Shown here piece by piece: positions 18,724 to 29,117 of a DNA stretch of 44,843 bases. The position numbers and the translations under genes were made by a program. Numbering within the stretch: the stretch's first letter is position 1; every line of letters begins with the position of its first letter. The notes under the pieces are model-generated. The model worked only from the letters and a program-made list of their open reading frames with translations. It was not told where the DNA came from and searched no databases. This stretch comes from Isotricha intestinalis (taxonomy: Eukaryota > Ciliophora > Litostomatea > Vestibuliferida > Isotrichidae), in contig JAJJLU010000441.1 of NCBI GenBank assembly GCA_023807065.1, positions 1 through 44,843 of the forward strand, read 5' to 3'.

Positions 18724-19015
18724 ATATTTTTTCTTTATAAGTTAATTAATTTATTAAAAAAACGAATTTTATGGAAATCAATTAATAAATTAAATAATAT
18801 TACTTTTAATTTTAATATTATAATTTTTAAGGTTTAATTCTTAATTTTAATTGATTGAAAATTTTTTAATAATTCAATATTTATTAATCTATTATTGATT
18901 TACTAAATTTAAAATAGAAAAATAAATCTTATATTTATTGAAATTCCAATTAAAAAATTAAATTTATAATTTTAAAAATACAATTTTCATCACCAATAAA
19001 AAATTAATAAAAAAA

Positions 19016-19585
19016 ATGGATTTTCAAGAAACAAGAATTCCAGAAAAAGAAGAAGAAAAAAAAAACGAACAAAAATTAGAAGAACAGAAAATAATAAGGA
19101 CAATATTTAAAGTAAACAAAAATTTAGGAGATCCATATTTTAGGAAAACAAAAGTAGACTCATGTTCTCATATATTAGTATCAAATGGTAAAACATTAGC
19201 AGTATCATTTGGAATAAAGAATAGAAGAGGTAGAAATTTAAATCACTTTAAATCAGTACCAGGTAAATTATCAGTTAATAAATCAACATATATGCAAGAT
19301 TATCATCCTTATCCAAATATGCATGCAGGTATGGGAAAAAAACCTTTAATGCCTTATAGTCCTGATTGCTTTAGAAGTAGATTACCTATTAATGGAATTG
19401 TAAATGGTGCTGCTAATAATAGAAGTTATTTACAACTTGGAGATAAAGCACTCATTTCTAATAAAGATTATAATTCTACTTATAGAATTGCTTTTAAATG
19501 GCCTAGAATTGTCCCTATTAGTAATAGTGGTATTTGTGCTGATATGGCAAAAGCTGCTCATGTTAGAATGAATTCGATTGGGTAA
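19016..19585 (+). CDS. Small conserved-looking protein, unknown function
   Basis: A 189-residue protein with an ATG in a strong A-rich context and a TAA stop. The first 25 residues are charged (EKEEEKKNEQKLEEQK). The remainder is unusually balanced in composition for this window, with Pro, Tyr, Gly, Trp and His residues, which suggests a folded and conserved protein. Short Tyr/Pro-rich motifs such as STYMQDYHPYPNMHAGMGKK and DYNSTYRIAFKWP recall the extended microtubule inner proteins of cilia. That is only a resemblance and I cannot name a family. It lies 292 bases after UFM1 and 100 bases before the next gene in the same direction. Confidence 0.8.
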   Translation: MDFQETRIPEKEEEKKNEQKLEEQKIIRTIFKVNKNLGDPYFRKTKVDSCSHILVSNGKTLAVSFGIKNRRGRNLNHFKSVPGKLSVNKSTYMQDYHPYPNMHAGMGKKPLMPYSPDCFRSRLPINGIVNGAANNRSYLQLGDKALISNKDYNSTYRIAFKWPRIVPISNSGICADMAKAAHVRMNSIG

Positions 19586-19685
19586 TTTTATAATTGTTTA
19601 ATAAGGGTTTTTAATTATTTTTTTTTTATTTTTTTTTTGTTGATTTTAAATTTTAAAAGTTATTAATTTATTTAAATTTTTTTAA

Positions 19686-21584
19686 ATGAAATTAATTTCT
19701 GGTAAATTTATTGATAGTCATTTTGAAAAATGTGAAAAACAGAGGATTCAGAATTTAAATAATTTAGGAAAAATTAGAGTTAAAAAAAATGATGTTTTAA
19801 AAAAGATGAATTTTGAAAAGGGAAAATTTGTTTTTAATAAAAATATAAATAAACAATTTTTAACTACGAATATGAAAAAAACAAGAAAAAAAGAACAAAA
19901 AGATTTTTTAAAAGATTTAAACATTAAATATGAAAATTTTCCTTGTTTAATAGATGATAATTCAAACTTTAAATCAATTGAAGACTTTATTTTTAATTTA
20001 GATAAATATTATAATATAAAATATTTACAACTAAAAACAAACATTAATAATAACTTAAATGTTAATGAAAAAAAAAATAAAAATGAAAAAAACAAAATTC
20101 CTTTAAATCTATTTTTAATGGATGATTTTTTTTCTATTAAAAGTGTTGATAATGTTCTTTATAAAATATTATTTTTTATTTTTTTTAGTTCCTCAAAATT
20201 TAAAATAGAAATATTATCTGAATATAAAAATAAAATATTAACAAACAACAATAAAAAAATTTGGGAATATTACTATAAAAAAATACCAGAAATACAGTTT
20301 AAAGAAAAAGAGGTTTCTTTTAAATTAAATCCAAATATAAAAAAAGAAATAATAATAAATAAATTAGATTTTACTGGATTAAATAATTTTGAATTTATTT
20401 ATGGAAAAAATATTATTTCATATTTTAAAGAAGAAAGAAAATTAAATTATGAAATAAATATAAATAAAAGTAAACATATTTCAAGTGATGAATATTTAAA
20501 AAATATAAAAGTAAACAAATTAAAATCTTTAGAAATTTATGAAAAATTACCTCAGATTTTTTTTCCTAATGAAAATCCTTTTAAAATAATAGAAAATATA
20601 GAAAAAAAAAAGGAAACAATAAATAATTTAAATTTTATGTTTTCAAATGAAACAACAACAAAAATAATTAATTTAAATTCTGATAATTTAATTAAAAATA
20701 TTAAATTAACTCCTTTAAAATTATCTGATATTTCAAAAACAATAAATTTAAATTCTCCTTTTTCTTTTAATTCAAAAAAAGAACAAATTTCATATAAAAC
20801 AATTCCAGAAATATCATTTTCAAAAATAAAAAGAAAAAGACCTTATAAAATAATAAAAGAAAAAGATAAAAAATGGATTAAAGATAATTATTATATTTTT
20901 CTTAATTCAAATACAATGAATAATTATATTAATGAGAAAAAAAATCATTTTTTAAATTTCTCTCTTTTTAAAGAAAATATAGATATTATTTTTGATATAA
21001 GTATTTGTGGAATTATTATTTTTTCTTCTGAATTAAATGATGAATTTGATTTTTCTGTTTATAATGAAATACTTGAAAAAATAAATGATTGTTATTTAAA
21101 ATTTTCAACTTTTTATTTTATTATTATTGATGATGAAATTAATAAAAGAATTCAACATTATAATATTAATTCTCTTTTAAAAAAACTTAATAATTTTTTA
21201 AATGAGAAGTTTAAAATTATTTTAAGTAAAAAAGAATTTAATTTATCTTTTAATTTCATTAATATTAAAACAACAAATCAAATTTTTGAAACTTTAATTA
21301 ATGTTATTCAAGAAATAAAAGGAAAAAAAGATATTAATAAATATAGTATTTTTAATTTGTCTAAATTTACTTTTGTTAATAAAATTTTATATGATAATTT
21401 AGATAAATATCATAATATAAGTTATTTAAAAAAAGTTTATACTAAGGAAAGTTATATTTATTTAAATTCTTTAGAAAGTATTTTGTTGGAAGAAATAAAA
21501 GATTTAGAATTGAAAAAAGAAATTATTTCAATGATTATTGAGAAATATAATAATAAACATATTAATATTGAATTAAATGAATAA
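19686..21584 (+). CDS. Lys/Asn-rich protein with possible XPF-like C-terminal domain
   Basis: A 632-residue protein, mostly Lys/Asn/Ile-rich and without an obvious known domain in its first 400 residues. The last 200 residues have a regular strand-helix pattern (DIIFDISICGIIIFSSEL, then FSTFYFIIIDDE, then EKFKIILSKKE, then FNFINIKT) followed by helices. One helix pair contains YLNSLESILLEEIKDLELKK. This order resembles an XPF-nuclease-type fold followed by a helix-hairpin-helix, as in the inactive XPF-like meiotic protein SHOC1/ZIP2. No XPF catalytic motif (ERKxxxD) is visible. The resemblance is my reading of secondary structure only. The gene is 100 bases downstream of the preceding gene, in the same direction. 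Confidence 0.75.
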   Translation: MKLISGKFIDSHFEKCEKQRIQNLNNLGKIRVKKNDVLKKMNFEKGKFVFNKNINKQFLTTNMKKTRKKEQKDFLKDLNIKYENFPCLIDDNSNFKSIEDFIFNLDKYYNIKYLQLKTNINNNLNVNEKKNKNEKNKIPLNLFLMDDFFSIKSVDNVLYKILFFIFFSSSKFKIEILSEYKNKILTNNNKKIWEYYYKKIPEIQFKEKEVSFKLNPNIKKEIIINKLDFTGLNNFEFIYGKNIISYFKEERKLNYEININKSKHISSDEYLKNIKVNKLKSLEIYEKLPQIFFPNENPFKIIENIEKKKETINNLNFMFSNETTTKIINLNSDNLIKNIKLTPLKLSDISKTINLNSPFSFNSKKEQISYKTIPEISFSKIKRKRPYKIIKEKDKKWIKDNYYIFLNSNTMNNYINEKKNHFLNFSLFKENIDIIFDISICGIIIFSSELNDEFDFSVYNEILEKINDCYLKFSTFYFIIIDDEINKRIQHYNINSLLKKLNNFLNEKFKIILSKKEFNLSFNFINIKTTNQIFETLINVIQEIKGKKDINKYSIFNLSKFTFVNKILYDNLDKYHNISYLKKVYTKESYIYLNSLESILLEEIKDLELKKEIISMIIEKYNNKHINIELNE

Positions 21585-21909
21585 TTATATTATTGAAGAA
21601 CTTTTTATATATTATTTAATAAATTATTTATTTATTAGTTTATAGTTTTTTTTTGGAATAATTTTTGGAATCTAAAATTTTGTATAAGTTTGTTATTTTT
21701 AAATTCATTTTTTTTGCATCTTTTTAAATATTTTCTTCTCTTCTTTAATTGTTTATTAATCCCCTCTTTATTATTTTTTTCAAATCCAAAGCAATATTTT
21801 CATATATTTATCACTTGATTTAATACTTTTATATATAATTAATTTTATTATGAATAAAAATAAATATATATATTTCATAAATAAAAAAATAATTTTAAAT
21901 AATATTTAA
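21585..21909. other. Convergent intergenic region, no feature seen
   Basis: A 325-base gap between the 3' ends of the XPF-like candidate (+) and the importin-alpha-like gene (-). It is AT-rich, with T-runs near 21645-21720. No open frame, repeat or hairpin that I can support was found. It presumably carries both polyadenylation regions. Confidence 0.5.
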
Positions 21910-23577
21910 TTAAATTCCCATAGTTGTAGTATTAAAATAAATCCTTAAAATATTTTCCAACGAATTATAAACTTCTTGGTTTTTATAACCTTGTAATTTT
22001 TCTAAATAAGAATTTCCTCCATTAACTTGGAATTCTTCTAAAAAAATATTTTTATCTTGAGTTAAATTAGAATACTTTTTTCCAATTTCAAATAATTTAT
22101 TAAACATATCTAAAATTAATTGTATAGCAATATAATCATCATAAAATTTATTAATAACAGAAATTAATATTTTAATAATTTCAATATTTTTTGCAAAGGA
22201 AATAACTACATTAACATAATCATCATGTTCCAGAATATTTCCTAAAATATATAAAGCTTCTATTCCAATATTATTTTTATCTTTTGTTAAACTTTGAATT
22301 ATATAAGGAATAATTCCACTATTAATTATATTTTGTATATTAACATTAGGGAGACAAAGTAAATTTGAAAGTGTCCATAAAACTTCTCTTTTAATATTTG
22401 GTTCATTCATTTTTAGAAAATTTAATAAAAATAAATTTATTTCTTCTATTAAAGATTCATCTATTGTTCCTATAAAATTAGAAAATAAATTTCCTAATAT
22501 TTGTAATATAATTTGATAAAAATCTTTATTATAATTTATCTCTTTTCTTATTATTTTTATTATTATACCACTTGATAATAATAATTTATGGACTTTAAGA
22601 TTTAAAGAATTTGATAAAAAGCTTAATCCATAAAGACAATCATTAATAATTTCTTCATCATTAATATTATCATTTAAATATTTAATGAAAATACTAGTAA
22701 AATGTTCTTCTAAATAATTTATATTTTCTTCTAACATTTCATCAGTTATTTGAATATTATCATTTAAAAAAGTTTTTTTTAAATGATCAATTTGATTAAT
22801 TTTATAAATAGAATTAAGATACAAAGTAAAAGAAGATAAAATTCTAACACAAATTTTTTGAATTGTAAAATTCATGTTAGAAACTTCAATAAATTGTAAT
22901 ATATAATTTCTTATAATAGAAGTTAAAAATAAATTTTCCATTGCAATTTCACATCCAATTATACAATTAGAAATTAACCATAAAACATTTTCAGTTAAAT
23001 ATTTATCATTATAATCAAATATTTTAATATAAATTTGAATACAACCTTTATTAGTAAGAAATATCATTAAATTAACATTATTTACTTTTATACTAAAATT
23101 AATTAATGACCAAGTTACTTCATAAATAATATCATAAGAATTTATATTTTCATATAAAATATACATTAACTTATCTACTATATTTCTATTATACATTTGT
23201 TCAATTGGAAAATCTTTTCTTAAAATTTGTTGTCTAATATTATAAATTGCAAATTTATTTTCATTTATATTTTTAGAATTTAATAAGTTTATCATTGAAT
23301 CTATAAAGGAAGAAGGAGAATTATATTTTTTATTTTTTATTTCTTCTGAAAGAGCTAAATTTTCTGGAATTATTTCATAAGGAGATTTTGACAAATTATT
23401 TTTTTGTTTATCTTCTAAATTTTTTTCTCTTTTTTTCATTAAGAAATTATTCATTTTCTTCTTTCTCAACGATAAACCAAATTCTTCTCTTTCTATATTT
23501 ACTTGCTTTTCTGTTTGAGAATTTGTTGATGTTCCAATTGAAGAAAATATTGCTTTATAGTCTTTTTGCACTTTCAT
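21910..23577 (-). CDS. Importin-alpha-like armadillo-repeat protein
   Basis: A 555-residue protein with the architecture of karyopherin alpha, the adaptor that binds nuclear localisation signals and hands cargo to importin beta. Residues about 30-53 form a basic importin-beta-binding-like segment (LRKKKMNNFLMKKREKN). The rest is a series of armadillo repeats, several of which keep the Trp and Asn that line the cargo groove: EVTWSLINFS, ENVLWLISNC and REVLWTLSNLL, then GIEALYILGNI. Overall length fits the family (about 520-560). The sequence is divergent, with many Ile/Asn/Lys substitutions and an insertion near 260-300, so it may be a lineage-specific paralogue rather than the main importin-alpha. 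It lies 164 bases downstream of the large surface-protein gene on the same strand. Confidence 0.85.
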   Translation of the reverse strand: MKVQKDYKAIFSSIGTSTNSQTEKQVNIEREEFGLSLRKKKMNNFLMKKREKNLEDKQKNNLSKSPYEIIPENLALSEEIKNKKYNSPSSFIDSMINLLNSKNINENKFAIYNIRQQILRKDFPIEQMYNRNIVDKLMYILYENINSYDIIYEVTWSLINFSIKVNNVNLMIFLTNKGCIQIYIKIFDYNDKYLTENVLWLISNCIIGCEIAMENLFLTSIIRNYILQFIEVSNMNFTIQKICVRILSSFTLYLNSIYKINQIDHLKKTFLNDNIQITDEMLEENINYLEEHFTSIFIKYLNDNINDEEIINDCLYGLSFLSNSLNLKVHKLLLSSGIIIKIIRKEINYNKDFYQIILQILGNLFSNFIGTIDESLIEEINLFLLNFLKMNEPNIKREVLWTLSNLLCLPNVNIQNIINSGIIPYIIQSLTKDKNNIGIEALYILGNILEHDDYVNVVISFAKNIEIIKILISVINKFYDDYIAIQLILDMFNKLFEIGKKYSNLTQDKNIFLEEFQVNGGNSYLEKLQGYKNQEVYNSLENILRIYFNTTTMGI

Positions 23578-23741
23578 TTTTTTTTTATGTTTTTTGAAAT
23601 TAAATTATGATTAAATAATAATTCATTTAAATATTTAAATTGATTTTTTTAAATAATCCCTAAATAAATAATTAATTTTCATAATTTTAAATAATAACTA
23701 AATGAAAAACTCAATGATTAATATTAATAAAAATATTAATT

Positions 23742-26700
23742 TTATTCTTCTTCTCTTAATTTAGTTTTATCCTTTAATTCAAATCCACTTTTAATTTCAG
23801 CCATTTTATAATCTAATTCTTGTTTAGTCGCATAATATTTTTTATAGAAATAAAAAGCAACACCAAGTACAATTAGGAATATTAAACAAATAACAACAAT
23901 TAAAATAGGACTTACTCCAGGATTTTTCAAAGTAATCATATTAGGACTAAAAACTAACATTGCTCCAGAAGAACTTTTATATTGAACATTAATATAATAT
24001 ATTTTTCCACTGTTTAATCCATTTATAATAAAAGCTTTTTCATTACTTAAGAATTCATAAGTATAATTAATTTTATTTTCAAATTTACTTAAATAACATA
24101 AACTTTCCATTTTATCATAATCATCTTCATTTTCAGAAATAAAAAGAGCAAAATTCTTAATTCCAATATCTTCTATTTTTTCATCTAAAATAGCATTTTT
24201 TAAATTAGGTAAAATAACTTTAGCGCAAGTATTATTAATTTCCTGAATTTGAATTTTAGAATCATTAAAAGAAATATCTTTATAAGTTTTATTATCCATA
24301 CTATAATAATATAATAAATAATCTTCATTACATTTTTCCATTGTGTCTTCACATTCAATTCCAGAAATCCAAACACTTAAATAATATATATTTAAATTAG
24401 CATTTTTTAAAGTTAATACTTTTCTTCCATGTTTTGTTTTTGAATTAACTGGAATTTCAGTAGAAGGATTTTTATAATAAGTTATTTGATTATTGATTAT
24501 TGTACTTAATTCTCCATTACAAGATGATAATTCTAATATTATTACATCATGACTTTTATTATGTTTATTTATATCAAATATTGTTGTGTCTTTTGCATTT
24601 AATTTTCCATTTGAATTATATACTTTTAATGGAGATGTCTCTATTCTTTGATGATAATTCACTGTTGGTGATACTAATATATTTATTTTTTTTTCAAATT
24701 CTTCAAAACTTGGATTGTTCATATTTATGAAAAATACTACTCTTAACTTTTGAGATTCTGATGTTTTTATTCTTGGAATTTTTAATGTTACTGAAGATAA
24801 TATTTTATTTGTTGTTCCTTTAAAATCACAATTTCCTTCACTTGGAATTTCCATATTTTCTTCATTTGTATATAAATTATATTTTGCATAAACTGAAATA
24901 ATATCATTTATATTTTCACTTGAAATTGTTAATACTGTATTTTCATATTTATCTAAAAAATTATAAAAACCATATAATCCACTTGGAGTAATTATTTTTT
25001 CTTGAATTGTTCCAAATTGATCAATTTGGAAGTATTTATCTTCATAATTTATTTTAACGTAAAAGCTAAAATCTGAAATTGGTTTTATTCTAAAATAAAC
25101 ATAATCATAAACAGTTGAATTTTCAATAAAACCAAAAATATTATTTCCTTCACTTAATGGTTTATCTTTTATTGTATATTTACTTTCTTCTTTTATTTCA
25201 CCATCTTTAACATAAGAATAATTTTGAAAGATAGTAATATTAGCATTTCCTTTATAACTATAAATTTCATAATTTAATTTTGTATCATAAAAAATATAAT
25301 GATATAAATGAGGCAAATCTTCAATTGCTTCTCCATTATATTTAGGAAAATAAAATATATTTGATCTGCTTATATCAATTACTTGATGTTTTACATTTAT
25401 TATATTAGCAGAGTTCATTTCTACTAAAGTTTCTTCATTACATTTTAAAGAAATAAAAATCCAACTTTCTTCTTTAATTCTAGTATCATATTTATATATA
25501 TCAACTTGCATAGAATTCCTTTTATTTCTTTCAATATTTGAAAAATCATAATTTTTTTCAGTTGGAAGAATAGAATCTAAATCACTTATATTGAAATTAT
25601 CAATTATTTTAGCATACATATTTCCAGAACCATAAAGGAAATTATTAGTAATGATATAATTAATGAAACTTTTAGTTTTATCATAATAAATTTGACTTTT
25701 AAAATATTCATATTCATATTCAGTTTCAAATAAATCATATTTAAAATTACATACTTCATCTTTATTACATTTACAAGAACCAGGTAAATTACTATTTAAA
25801 GGAATTAAATTTTTATTTCCACTTACTAATAAAGTATAAGAAGAATCTCTACTACAAGAAATTAATATAATATAACTTCCAGTAATATCTTTTTTACCTA
25901 AATTAGTTAAAACAGGATCATTATTATCAATATTAATAAATTGATGTGTTGGTTCTTGACTAAACCAATGAAATTTTTCATAAGTAGGTAATTCATTACC
26001 ATAGTTAACATAAATATCAGTATCTCCAATAACATTATATAATGAAATATGAATATTTTTATCTTTTTCACTTACATAAAATTTATAATATTTATTTTGC
26101 TTTGATTCTAAATCATCTTTTATATATTCATCTTTAGCTATTGTTCTTATTTCATTAATAAAATTAATTGAATATGTTATTGAAGATCCAGTATATTCTA
26201 ATAATGTTCCTATTACTGTTATTAATAATTTACAATTTTCACATATTTCATAATCTCTTTTTGGAACAGATAATATTATATTATCATATAATCCTATATC
26301 TCCTTTATATTCATAATTTAATTCATTTGGGAAATTACTTTCATTATTTGATTTTTCTTTTGTTAATTTTCCATAAACAACTACTTCACCAAATTCACTA
26401 TTTATTAAAAGTTGGAAATTTGAAAAATTTTGAAAATCTAAATAATCAATTTGGAAATAATGTTTTTCTTTTAATTCTATATTTCCTTTATAACCACTTT
26501 CATATAAGAAATTAATAGTATTATTATTAATTTTTCCACTAATAAAATATTCACTTCCATATTCTTCTTCTTTTTCGAAATAAGCAATTAAAATAATAAT
26601 ATTACATAATTTTTTATTAGAACAATGATTTTTTAAATCTTTACTTTTAATTTTTAAGAAAGATTCACTTACATCTGTTTCTTTAAAATAAATTTTTTCT

Positions 26701-29117
26701 GATTCTTCATCAGGATCATTAAATTCTTGAAAAGAAACATAAACACTTACTTTCCCGTAATTAGTATAAATCCCAATTGAAATAGGAAAATCAGTTTGAT
26801 TAATTTGATACCAATAAAATTGTCTATTAAAATATTCAGATAAAACATTTGAATGAAGATAATTTTCATATAAAATTAAATGAGTTTTTTCATCTGTTAC
26901 ACTTAAATAATAATGTTCATTTTCAAAATTTGATATTTCATCTTCATATTTTCTTACTACAACAATATAATATTTTTTACTTGAAATTCCTTCTTGTTCG
27001 TCGGAAAAAATTATTAATTGATTATAATCATCACTTTCCCAATCGTAATTAATTACTCCTTGTTCATAATCATATTCAATTTTATTAAAATCAGTAAAGA
27101 CGTAAAATTTTAATTCTGAAAATTTACTTGTTATTTTTATTCTTTTATCTAACTTATTATTTAAATTATAAGCATATATTTTATAATATGTATTTTTATC
27201 TAGAATTTCATTTAATACTTCACCACTTGAAAAAGTATATACAATATCAATTGGATTTGGTTTTGCACTTTTAGGATTAACTAAATAATAATATAATCCA
27301 TAAGTAGCAAAATTTTTTGAAGAAATTTCAATTTTAAATTCTTTTAATTCATGTTCTGATTTTTTTATTGCTATCACATTTGGTTCATCACCTAAATGTT
27401 CACTTTGACCAATTAATTCTTCATTTCCGTTTTTTACTTTATAAATATTAAGATTGCAATTTCCAGAAATTGAATTTAAAACTACAACAATTTGTTCAAT
27501 TACTTCATCTGTATTTATTATTTGATAATAATCTTTATTTCCATAAGGTAAAGTATTATAAACTGAAATTCTTGGTGTTAAAGTTTGAGATGTTTTTGTT
27601 TGTAGAGTATTAATTTTATATAAACATGATTCTGACTCACATTTAATTATTACATATAATATACATCTTATTCTTTCATCACTTTCAATTAAAGGATCAT
27701 ATTTTTTTTTATGACATATATTATCTTTATCTTCTATTTCAATATTTGTTCCTATCCAATCATCATATGAATTAACTAAGGAATTATTATTCATTAAATC
27801 AGTTAAAATTTTATCATTGAAAATTATTGTATTTCCATCTTCGGAAAAATAACCATAAATTTTAACGTCATCTAAAGTATCAATTGTTGCTTTTATTTTT
27901 CCATTCATTGAATAATCTATTAATTTATATGATGTTATATTATTTTTATACATAAAACCTTGTACTGATTGTCCTAAAATTATTGTATTAAATTCTTGTG
28001 AATCTCTTATTTCAGATGATTTAGAAGGAATCATATTATATGAAGAATTATAAAATGAATAAAGACAAAAATAAATATAATTAAAATCATCATAGCCTTT
28101 TTCTTCAGCTTCTGTTTTATATTTCTGTAAATCATCTGGTTTTAAAATGATAATTTCTTGGGAACTAATTGTTTCATTTACTTGTGTTTCATTTATTTTT
28201 GATTCAGGAATAAATCCAGTAACTTTTAAACCAATTAATCCACTATATAATTGAATATTAATAATAATAGTATCATCAAATTGTTTATCAATATAATATT
28301 GATAACATTTACTTTTTTTATTCAATAAAGTATCATTATTATACATAAAAGAAGAAATCAAATAAGGAGATTTAGTATATTCTAAATAAAATAATATTGA
28401 AAATTGTTTCTCAAGTTCACTATAAATTAAAATATATATATCACAATCAGAACAAATTTTATCATCTTCATTTATTTGATAATTATAACCATAAATCCAA
28501 GTTTGAGCAATTGGAAAAGAATTACTTGATGAAGGCTCATTATTATTAGTTAAATATACTTTAAAAGGTTTTAATTCTTCTCCAATAAAACCAATTGAAG
28601 CAGTTTCAAAATTTTCTTTAATATGCAATTTAATTAATTTAGGATTTGTTTTATTAAGAAATAGTAAATTAATGTATGGTTTTGGTTTTTCAGGATCTTT
28701 AATTTCTGCTGTTTCTAATTCTGAAATATAAGCTTCTAATATGTAATAACATTTATCTTCGCATTTAATTCCAATATAAAACATATTATTTGATATTACT
28801 TCTAAATTATTTATTGATAATATTTCATTTCCTTGTTTCTCTAATTTCCATCTATAATTATTTTCATTTGGTTCTGTAATATCTTTTGAAATGTAAATAT
28901 TGGGATTTGAAAATTGATTTTTTTGTAATGATAATTTTATTATTAAGTAATATTTTGAGCTTTCTACTTCTGAAGGGATCTTTAAATCATAGTAATTATA
29001 TGTGTTTGGCTCTTTTATTGAATCTGGGAATTCTTCATTTAAATATAAATTATAATGGGTTGTATCACTTAATATTTTTGAGATTAGAATAGAATATAAT
29101 AGTAAGAATGATATCAT
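23742..29117 (-). CDS. Giant single-pass surface protein with tandem PPC-like beta domains
   Basis: A 1791-residue type I membrane protein. It has a signal peptide (about 1-17, MISFLLLYSILISKILSD), a very long extracellular part with many Asn-glycosylation sites and paired cysteines (for example CEDKC and CSDCD), one transmembrane segment (about 1737-1760, ILIVVICLIFLIVLGVAFYF), and a charged tail of about 30 residues. The ectodomain consists of repeated units of about 110-130 residues with a shared beta-strand grammar: Tyr-Tyr-x-phe, then a strand with Asp-x-Tyr-Val, then a strand ending in Ser/Cys-x-Tyr. The clearest is at YYKFYVSEKDKNIHISLYNV with GDTDIYVNYG. This resembles the PPC (bacterial pre-peptidase C-terminal) jelly-roll fold. 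No enzymatic domain was recognised. A role in adhesion or cell-surface coat is inference. Confidence 0.82.
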   Translation of the reverse strand: MISFLLLYSILISKILSDTTHYNLYLNEEFPDSIKEPNTYNYYDLKIPSEVESSKYYLIIKLSLQKNQFSNPNIYISKDITEPNENNYRWKLEKQGNEILSINNLEVISNNMFYIGIKCEDKCYYILEAYISELETAEIKDPEKPKPYINLLFLNKTNPKLIKLHIKENFETASIGFIGEELKPFKVYLTNNNEPSSSNSFPIAQTWIYGYNYQINEDDKICSDCDIYILIYSELEKQFSILFYLEYTKSPYLISSFMYNNDTLLNKKSKCYQYYIDKQFDDTIIINIQLYSGLIGLKVTGFIPESKINETQVNETISSQEIIILKPDDLQKYKTEAEEKGYDDFNYIYFCLYSFYNSSYNMIPSKSSEIRDSQEFNTIILGQSVQGFMYKNNITSYKLIDYSMNGKIKATIDTLDDVKIYGYFSEDGNTIIFNDKILTDLMNNNSLVNSYDDWIGTNIEIEDKDNICHKKKYDPLIESDERIRCILYVIIKCESESCLYKINTLQTKTSQTLTPRISVYNTLPYGNKDYYQIINTDEVIEQIVVVLNSISGNCNLNIYKVKNGNEELIGQSEHLGDEPNVIAIKKSEHELKEFKIEISSKNFATYGLYYYLVNPKSAKPNPIDIVYTFSSGEVLNEILDKNTYYKIYAYNLNNKLDKRIKITSKFSELKFYVFTDFNKIEYDYEQGVINYDWESDDYNQLIIFSDEQEGISSKKYYIVVVRKYEDEISNFENEHYYLSVTDEKTHLILYENYLHSNVLSEYFNRQFYWYQINQTDFPISIGIYTNYGKVSVYVSFQEFNDPDEESEKIYFKETDVSESFLKIKSKDLKNHCSNKKLCNIIILIAYFEKEEEYGSEYFISGKINNNTINFLYESGYKGNIELKEKHYFQIDYLDFQNFSNFQLLINSEFGEVVVYGKLTKEKSNNESNFPNELNYEYKGDIGLYDNIILSVPKRDYEICENCKLLITVIGTLLEYTGSSITYSINFINEIRTIAKDEYIKDDLESKQNKYYKFYVSEKDKNIHISLYNVIGDTDIYVNYGNELPTYEKFHWFSQEPTHQFINIDNNDPVLTNLGKKDITGSYIILISCSRDSSYTLLVSGNKNLIPLNSNLPGSCKCNKDEVCNFKYDLFETEYEYEYFKSQIYYDKTKSFINYIITNNFLYGSGNMYAKIIDNFNISDLDSILPTEKNYDFSNIERNKRNSMQVDIYKYDTRIKEESWIFISLKCNEETLVEMNSANIINVKHQVIDISRSNIFYFPKYNGEAIEDLPHLYHYIFYDTKLNYEIYSYKGNANITIFQNYSYVKDGEIKEESKYTIKDKPLSEGNNIFGFIENSTVYDYVYFRIKPISDFSFYVKINYEDKYFQIDQFGTIQEKIITPSGLYGFYNFLDKYENTVLTISSENINDIISVYAKYNLYTNEENMEIPSEGNCDFKGTTNKILSSVTLKIPRIKTSESQKLRVVFFINMNNPSFEEFEKKINILVSPTVNYHQRIETSPLKVYNSNGKLNAKDTTIFDINKHNKSHDVIILELSSCNGELSTIINNQITYYKNPSTEIPVNSKTKHGRKVLTLKNANLNIYYLSVWISGIECEDTMEKCNEDYLLYYYSMDNKTYKDISFNDSKIQIQEINNTCAKVILPNLKNAILDEKIEDIGIKNFALFISENEDDYDKMESLCYLSKFENKINYTYEFLSNEKAFIINGLNSGKIYYINVQYKSSSGAMLVFSPNMITLKNPGVSPILIVVICLIFLIVLGVAFYFYKKYYATKQELDYKMAEIKSGFELKDKTKLREEE

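Noticed and set aside
19582..19605. A 24-base GT-AG segment overlapping the stop codon of the small unknown gene
   Set aside because: Splicing it would extend the protein only by a Phe/Leu-rich low-complexity stretch that soon stops, so the TAA at 19583 is taken as the real end.
24500..29092. Plus-strand frames of 67-115 codons opposite the large surface-protein gene
   Set aside because: They overlap a long conserved-style minus-strand frame with signal peptide and membrane anchor, and have shadow-type Leu/Ile/His composition.
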